A stretch of 10,005 nucleotides of DNA, taken from the NCBI GenBank assembly GCA_027016475.1, contig JALUTL010000117.1, positions 1 to 10,005 of the forward strand, in the 5' to 3' direction. The notes below the pieces were generated by a model. The model saw only the letters and a program-made list of their open reading frames with translations, was not told where the DNA came from and did not search any database. This DNA is from Candidatus Heimdallarchaeota archaeon. Lineage in GTDB: Archaea; Asgardarchaeota; Heimdallarchaeia; Heimdallarchaeales; Kariarchaeaceae. Made by a program: the position numbers and the translations under genes. Shown here in pieces: positions 7,177 to 10,005 of this stretch (its first letter is position 1; every line of letters starts with the position of its first letter).

Positions 7177-7187
7177 TGAAATAATCT
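7177..7187. repeat. Left copy of an inverted repeat flanking the TnpB-like gene
   Basis: TGAAATAATCT here is matched in inverted orientation by AGATTATTTTCA at 8241-8252, with one A/T indel. The pair encloses the TnpB-like gene and its presumed leader. It ends one base before the GTG start of the 6681-7175 gene. IS200/IS605 elements do not normally carry terminal inverted repeats. Confidence 0.25.
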
Positions 7188-7252
7188 GGGCTGAACACGT
7201 TCAAATAGGTTTCCTGTTCCTTCTGTGGTTTTTTTGCACCTCTCAGGTTGGC

Positions 7253-8137
7253 TTATTGCCTGCCGATGTTGATGGCCGCATTCAGGTCAGCATGCAGTTT
7301 CAGGTCGCAGTTTTCGCAGTAGAACAGCCTGCCGCCGCGCAGCCCGAATTTGCCACACACATGGGATTTGGCACTTGTGTTCTTTTCGGAAACCATGTAC
7401 ACCCCGTAGACCCACGGGTTTCTCAGCAGTTCATAGTAGAGCCGTATGCCGCGACGGGCAAAGGAGATCACCTTTTCCCCGCGCAGCCTGCCGATCTTCA
7501 CCACTAGCCCTTCAGGAACACCCACCTGCCTTCCCATCTGCCACACCCATTTGGACACCTCATCATCATCGCACAGCCAGCCATCACGAAATTCTCCATT
7601 GTGAAGCAGCACCCCGCAGTTCACCCTGCCAATGTCGATTCCCACAACGTTTTCCCCTTCCATCGGACGCTGAAGATGAAAATCCAGAAAGTGTCTGCCC
7701 AAACGGACTGAAACCAGCTCCCCAAAGGGCACCCTGCCCACTTCCAGCGGCAGCCACGTTTTGCCCACGCGAATCAGCACCTCGTTTCCCTCTATCTTGA
7801 GACGCCGCCGGTTCACAGTCCGGGTATATGCACCTCCCTCTTCACCTCTCATATGCCTGACGCTGATCCGCCGGGCCGCCATTCGAAGCTCTACCAGCTC
7901 ATTGTGCGATACATCCGGAAAGGCCGCCTTCATGTCAAAATACACCTTTTTCCGGTCACGCGTGGTCAGAGTCATCCGGTCGATCACCAGCCGGTCACTC
8001 GTCTCCAGCTCATCCATGATCTCAACATATTTTCTGATGATTTCATCGTCTCTTGCCAACAACTGCTCATACCCGGCCAGGTCACCTCCCACCACCCGGG
8101 CATGGGCAATCTTGTTGTACAGGTATCGCTTGGCCAT
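7253..8137 (-). CDS. Compact TnpB-like protein (IS200/IS605 OrfB, Cas12 ancestor family), probably nuclease-deficient, 294 aa
   Basis: I choose ATG 8137 (MAKRYLYNKIAHARVVGG); an upstream in-frame TTG at 8152 is less likely. Numbering from 8152, RuvC-I is VVGIDIGRVNCGVL with D173. The C-terminal zinc finger NTSAKSHVCG...FYCENC and RuvC-III LHADLNAAINIG with D289 are the hallmark end of TnpB, the RNA-guided DNA nuclease of IS200/IS605 transposons. Two things are odd. Where TnpB has the catalytic glutamate (usually V-x-E-D-L) this protein reads LVVKIGRLRG, and the first zinc cysteine (TSxxC) is S263, leaving C266, C279 and C282. The distance from D173 to this site is about 46 residues, clearly shorter than usual, and the whole protein is about 100 residues shorter than a typical TnpB. 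No TnpA gene is present. The DNA is visibly richer in G+C than its neighbours, indicating transfer. It may be a decayed transposon gene or a domesticated RNA-guided binder. Confidence 0.85.
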   Translation of the reverse strand: MAKRYLYNKIAHARVVGGDLAGYEQLLARDDEIIRKYVEIMDELETSDRLVIDRMTLTTRDRKKVYFDMKAAFPDVSHNELVELRMAARRISVRHMRGEEGGAYTRTVNRRRLKIEGNEVLIRVGKTWLPLEVGRVPFGELVSVRLGRHFLDFHLQRPMEGENVVGIDIGRVNCGVLLHNGEFRDGWLCDDDEVSKWVWQMGRQVGVPEGLVVKIGRLRGEKVISFARRGIRLYYELLRNPWVYGVYMVSEKNTSAKSHVCGKFGLRGGRLFYCENCDLKLHADLNAAINIGRQ

Positions 8138-8189
8138 GACTATCACTTCCAAGTTCGGGCTACAATCTCATATTCAGCAACAACATCTC

Positions 8190-8229
8190 AGCTCTGTCCA
8201 CCTTGCGTGTGACCTGACACCTGAGAGCT
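8190..8229. repeat. Nested inverted repeat upstream of the TnpB-like gene
   Basis: AGCTCT (8190-8195) pairs with AGAGCT (8224-8229), and inside it GTGT (8207-8210) pairs with ACAC (8217-8220) around a six-base loop. It lies about 50-90 bases before the TnpB-like start. Subterminal hairpins are known at the ends of IS200/IS605 elements, so this could be a left-end remnant; the stems are short and the match could be chance. Confidence 0.3.
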
Positions 8230-8240
8230 CAATCCCTGCA

Positions 8241-8252
8241 AGATTATTTTCA
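8241..8252. repeat. Right copy of an inverted repeat flanking the TnpB-like gene
   Basis: AGATTATTTTCA is the inverted partner of 7177-7187. The sequence is A+T-rich, so a chance match is possible. A second short shared word, CCTGTTCC, occurs as a direct repeat at 7213-7220 and 8271-8278. Confidence 0.25.
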
Positions 8253-8517
8253 TTTGTCGGGAGAGGGAAACCTGTTCCAACTATCCTCTGAAACCCAAGG
8301 TTTTGGATTGGAGTCACAAAGATTGACCAAATAGAAGCGTTGTAATCATAGTTGCTTTTTCATTTGGGATTTCTGTTTTCATTGCAACTTTTTTCAACAA
8401 AAAAAATCACTCTCCCACTTGAACTATTTACCTTTGTATGGCTATATCATTCAGGAAATGTTCAAAAGGGAGAAACGAATCAATTCCCACATTAAGTAAT
8501 TCATACCTGTCCGTTCC

Positions 8518-8892
8518 TCATGAACTATCTCGCTTTCGCTTGTTGATCAAAATCCATACTTCAAACATAATGAACAGAAGAAAGACGAAGGCAGAAACCA
8601 AAAACATTGTTGCCGAAAAATGTCCATCCGGTACTGTTTTCCAAATGACAAAGGCCAAGGGGAGGGGGGTTCCAATAAACGGGGCCAGAAATACCAATTC
8701 CCTGTTCTTGTAATATATGCCCACCAAAAGAGACAATACAGCAACAATGGTTGTGAAGAGCAGAGATACTAAAAATATAGAAGTGTTTACAAAGAAGCCA
8801 ATCTGAAAAAACACAAAAAATACGACTGCATAGTTGACCGACATTTGAAGGGTATCTGCTTTTTCCTCATTTCCAAAAACAAAGTCAAACAT
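8518..8892 (-). CDS. Four-TM integral membrane protein of unknown function, 124 aa
   Basis: ATG 8892 is preceded by GAGGTGAGG at close spacing, a Shine-Dalgarno-like site, unlike the leaderless genes nearby. The protein has four hydrophobic helices at about residues 18-36, 39-61, 66-84 and 93-116, for example ATMFLVSAFVFLLFIMF. The N-terminus (MFDFVFGNEEKADTLQM) is short and acidic, and the end is basic (NKRKRDSS), predicting that the C-terminus is cytoplasmic. There is no conserved charged residue inside the helices and no motif of a transporter or enzyme. The gene lies 76 bases downstream of the tRNA on the same strand. A TATA-like CATTATAGG (about 8907-8915) is somewhat too close to the ATG to be the only promoter; GGATAAG at about 8930-8936 is another candidate. 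I do not recognise the family. Confidence 0.7.
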   Translation of the reverse strand: MFDFVFGNEEKADTLQMSVNYAVVFFVFFQIGFFVNTSIFLVSLLFTTIVAVLSLLVGIYYKNRELVFLAPFIGTPLPLAFVIWKTVPDGHFSATMFLVSAFVFLLFIMFEVWILINKRKRDSS

Positions 8893-8962
8893 TTCCTCAC
8901 CTCAACCTATAATGTGTTGATCTCTAGCTTATCCATTGGAAAAACAGAATTTCAGGAAAAGG

Positions 8963-8968
8963 AAAAAA
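8963..8968 (-). terminator. T-tract after the tRNA
   Basis: The minus strand reads TTTTTT immediately after the tRNA discriminator base, followed by a further pyrimidine-rich stretch. This is the usual archaeal tRNA terminator. Confidence 0.45.
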
Positions 8969-9089
8969 CGCCCCCGCCGGGAATTCCATCCCACTACCGC
9001 AGTAATGAAAAATTTGAACCCGGGTCGAGGGAGGGCTGTCTCCAAAGAGTTGACAGTCCCCCATGATAGCCTAACTACACTACAGGGGC
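8969..9089 (-). tRNA. tRNA-Asp (anticodon GUC) with two introns
   Basis: After removal of two introns the gene folds into a 74-base tRNA. The acceptor stem is GCCCCTG/CGGGGGC with discriminator G and no encoded CCA. The D-arm starts GTGT and its loop carries G18-G19. The anticodon stem GGGGA/TCCCT holds the loop CTGTCA plus C (anticodon GTC). The T-stem CCGGG/CCCGG holds TTCAAAT. Intron 1 is 17 bases (about 9034-9050, one-base ambiguity) at the canonical site 37/38; CTGTC pairs with GACAG in a bulge-helix-bulge style structure. Intron 2 is 30 bases (about 8982-9011 or 8983-9012), in the T-loop at 59/60 or 60/61. It contains a hairpin, CATTAC/GTAGTG with loop TGCG. Both would be cut by the archaeal splicing endonuclease. 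Non-canonical tRNA introns are known in Thermoproteota and Nitrososphaerota. Confidence 0.88.
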
Positions 9090-9131
9090 GTATGGTTGAT
9101 GTCTCAACCAATTGATGTAAGGATTGATTGG

Positions 9132-9140
9132 ATTTAAAAT
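9132..9140 (-). promoter_or_regulatory. Box A promoter of the tRNA-Asp gene
   Basis: The minus strand reads ATTTTAAAT, 43-51 bases before the tRNA 5' end. This would start transcription about 20 bases upstream of the mature tRNA, leaving a short leader for RNase P. Confidence 0.4.
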
Positions 9141-9287
9141 TTGTGGAATGTTCGCTTTTGGGTGATAGCGATTATTGTCAAAGATAGGATGAAAATCATA
9201 TCTTTAAATAGAGAATTATTGGAATGGTAAATACCAGATAAGGTGAAAGGCATTTGGTTGGAAGTGATTTATTGGAGTATCATCCAT

Positions 9288-10005
9288 ATGGATAATGAAG
9301 CGTCAAGAAGGTTTGAGGATGGGGTAATGAATGAGGAGTGCAGTCATATAGACAGCAGTTCACTTTGCCAAATTCTTACCAAATTGGGGGAGGACATATA
9401 TTCAGCGAGTGATTCATTGAAAGCGGTGGTAATTCCTTCAGGGATTGCGAAGAAGCCCAAAAAAATTCTTGAAGGAGGTAAAGTGCTTGGGAAAGTGTTT
9501 CTGGAAGTTGATCCTCAAGCCTACCAAAGATACATTTTAACAATTCTGGGAGGAGACAAACTTGCTTCAGCCATGAAGAAAGGATTAACTGTAGAAGAAT
9601 TGGTTTATAGAAGGTTCATCATGCTTGTCAATGAATTTGGTTCTATGGGCATCAATAAATTTCTTTCCTGCAAAAAAGTGAGGGCTTTGTTTCAAATTTT
9701 GGATGATAAGGTATTGAGATCCATCTACACGCACATTGTTTTGCCCATAGTTGCCAAGGTTGGCGCGCGAAACATCAAAAGGATGACCTATGAAGAGATA
9801 AAGGAGCTATCATCGCCATTGGATTCTCATTGGTCAGACAAATTTCATAATCTTGTCAACATTGTTCTGGATCATGATTTTGGGTTGTACATTTTCGTCA
9901 ACCAATTGATTTCTTCAATGGGCTACAGGAATTCATTCAGGAACAGGTTTGCATCGAGTGATTTGTTGCCCAATGTGATTCCTTTGGAGGAAAGCCATAT
10001 TGAAA
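9288..10005 (+). CDS. Unrecognised helical protein, partial (first 239 residues)
   Basis: From ATG 9288 the frame stays open to the right edge of the window. In-frame GTG 9243, TTG 9258 and GTG 9264 are possible earlier starts; the ATG is chosen because the acidic, polar N-terminus MDNEASRRFEDGVMNEECSH looks natural. TTTATT at about 9268-9273 is too close to be an ideal box A. The product appears soluble and mainly helical, with segments such as LASAMKKGLTVEELVYRRF and VLRSIYTHIVLPIVAKVGAR, and a probable beta part near residues 45-75 (AVVIPSGIAKKPKKILEGGK). No TM helix, catalytic motif or zinc site is visible. It is read divergently from the tRNA-Asp gene, about 200 bases away. Codon use and base composition match the surroundings. 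I cannot assign a family. Confidence 0.65.
   Translation, partial: MDNEASRRFEDGVMNEECSHIDSSSLCQILTKLGEDIYSASDSLKAVVIPSGIAKKPKKILEGGKVLGKVFLEVDPQAYQRYILTILGGDKLASAMKKGLTVEELVYRRFIMLVNEFGSMGINKFLSCKKVRALFQILDDKVLRSIYTHIVLPIVAKVGARNIKRMTYEEIKELSSPLDSHWSDKFHNLVNIVLDHDFGLYIFVNQLISSMGYRNSFRNRFASSDLLPNVIPLEESHIE

Larger units (their letters stand above)
8138..8517. other. Gene-free stretch upstream of the TnpB-like gene
   Basis: I find no convincing gene in these 380 bases on either strand. They hold a TATA-like TGAATATGA (minus strand, about 8168-8176) some 35 bases before ATG 8137, a nested inverted repeat at 8190-8229, and the right copy of a flanking inverted repeat at 8241-8252. A short open frame on the minus strand (about 8190-8320, reading through GFQRIVGTGFPLPTNEN) has no start and may be a remnant or chance. 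The rest is A+T-rich spacer before the membrane protein gene. Confidence 0.5.

Noticed and set aside
7253..8252. Complete IS200/IS605 element
   Set aside because: No TnpA (Y1 HUH transposase) frame is present and no confident ends can be set.
7375..8291. Long plus-strand ORFs opposite the TnpB-like gene
   Set aside because: They are antisense shadows in G+C-rich coding DNA; the products are low-information, rich in proline, serine and arginine, while the minus strand shows clear family motifs.
8438..8713. Plus-strand ORF of 91 codons
   Set aside because: It is mostly antisense to the four-TM membrane protein and has no supporting promoter or motif.
1..10005. CRISPR array or rRNA
   Set aside because: I saw no regularly spaced repeats and no rRNA-like conserved blocks on either strand.

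Overview
The window looks archaeal, most likely a Nitrososphaerota (Thaumarchaeota, ammonia-oxidising archaea) or close relative. Three things point there. An aspartate tRNA can be folded only if two introns are removed, one in the anticodon loop and one in the T-loop. Several genes start at an ATG lying about 25-27 bases after an archaeal TATA box (box A) with no Shine-Dalgarno, as in leaderless transcripts. The surface proteins have a signal peptide, many N-glycosylation sequons and a C-terminal membrane anchor with a basic tail. This is inference from style; no marker gene fixes the lineage.

Layout. 1-807 (minus): part of a regulator with two winged helix-turn-helix segments, open at the left edge and without a readable start. 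780-1166 (plus): the C-terminal piece of a TPR protein; these two broken 5' ends meet head to head. 1244-1468: a doubtful small secreted ORF. 1518-2495: a glycosylated-looking, membrane-anchored surface protein. 2588-4447: a long M48 (HtpX-like) membrane metalloprotease, intact at its active site but broken by three reading-frame shifts in its second half. 4572-4838 (minus) and 4876-5577 (plus): a small ribbon-helix-helix-like protein and a TPR-like helical protein, diverging from a short intergenic region with a direct repeat. 5565-6496 (minus): a 40-residue membrane protein, an uncertain ORF, and a disrupted signal-peptide/TM-anchored protein that emerges only when frames are joined.

6681-8137 (minus): an unrecognised 164-residue protein and, upstream of it on the same strand, a compact TnpB-like protein that keeps two RuvC aspartates but seems to lack the central glutamate and one zinc-finger cysteine. 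Its DNA is visibly richer in G+C than the neighbours. 8518-8892 (minus): a four-TM membrane protein. 8969-9089 (minus): the two-intron tRNA-Asp. 9288-10005 (plus): an unrecognised helical protein running off the right edge.

No single pathway links the genes. The region reads as accessory: one transposon-derived gene, broken genes, a probable rearrangement junction and several orphan proteins. Most frame breaks lie at short homopolymers, so uncorrected indel errors in the assembly are a serious alternative to real gene decay. The best leads are the possibly nuclease-dead TnpB-like protein with a codirectional neighbour, and the T-loop intron of the tRNA.
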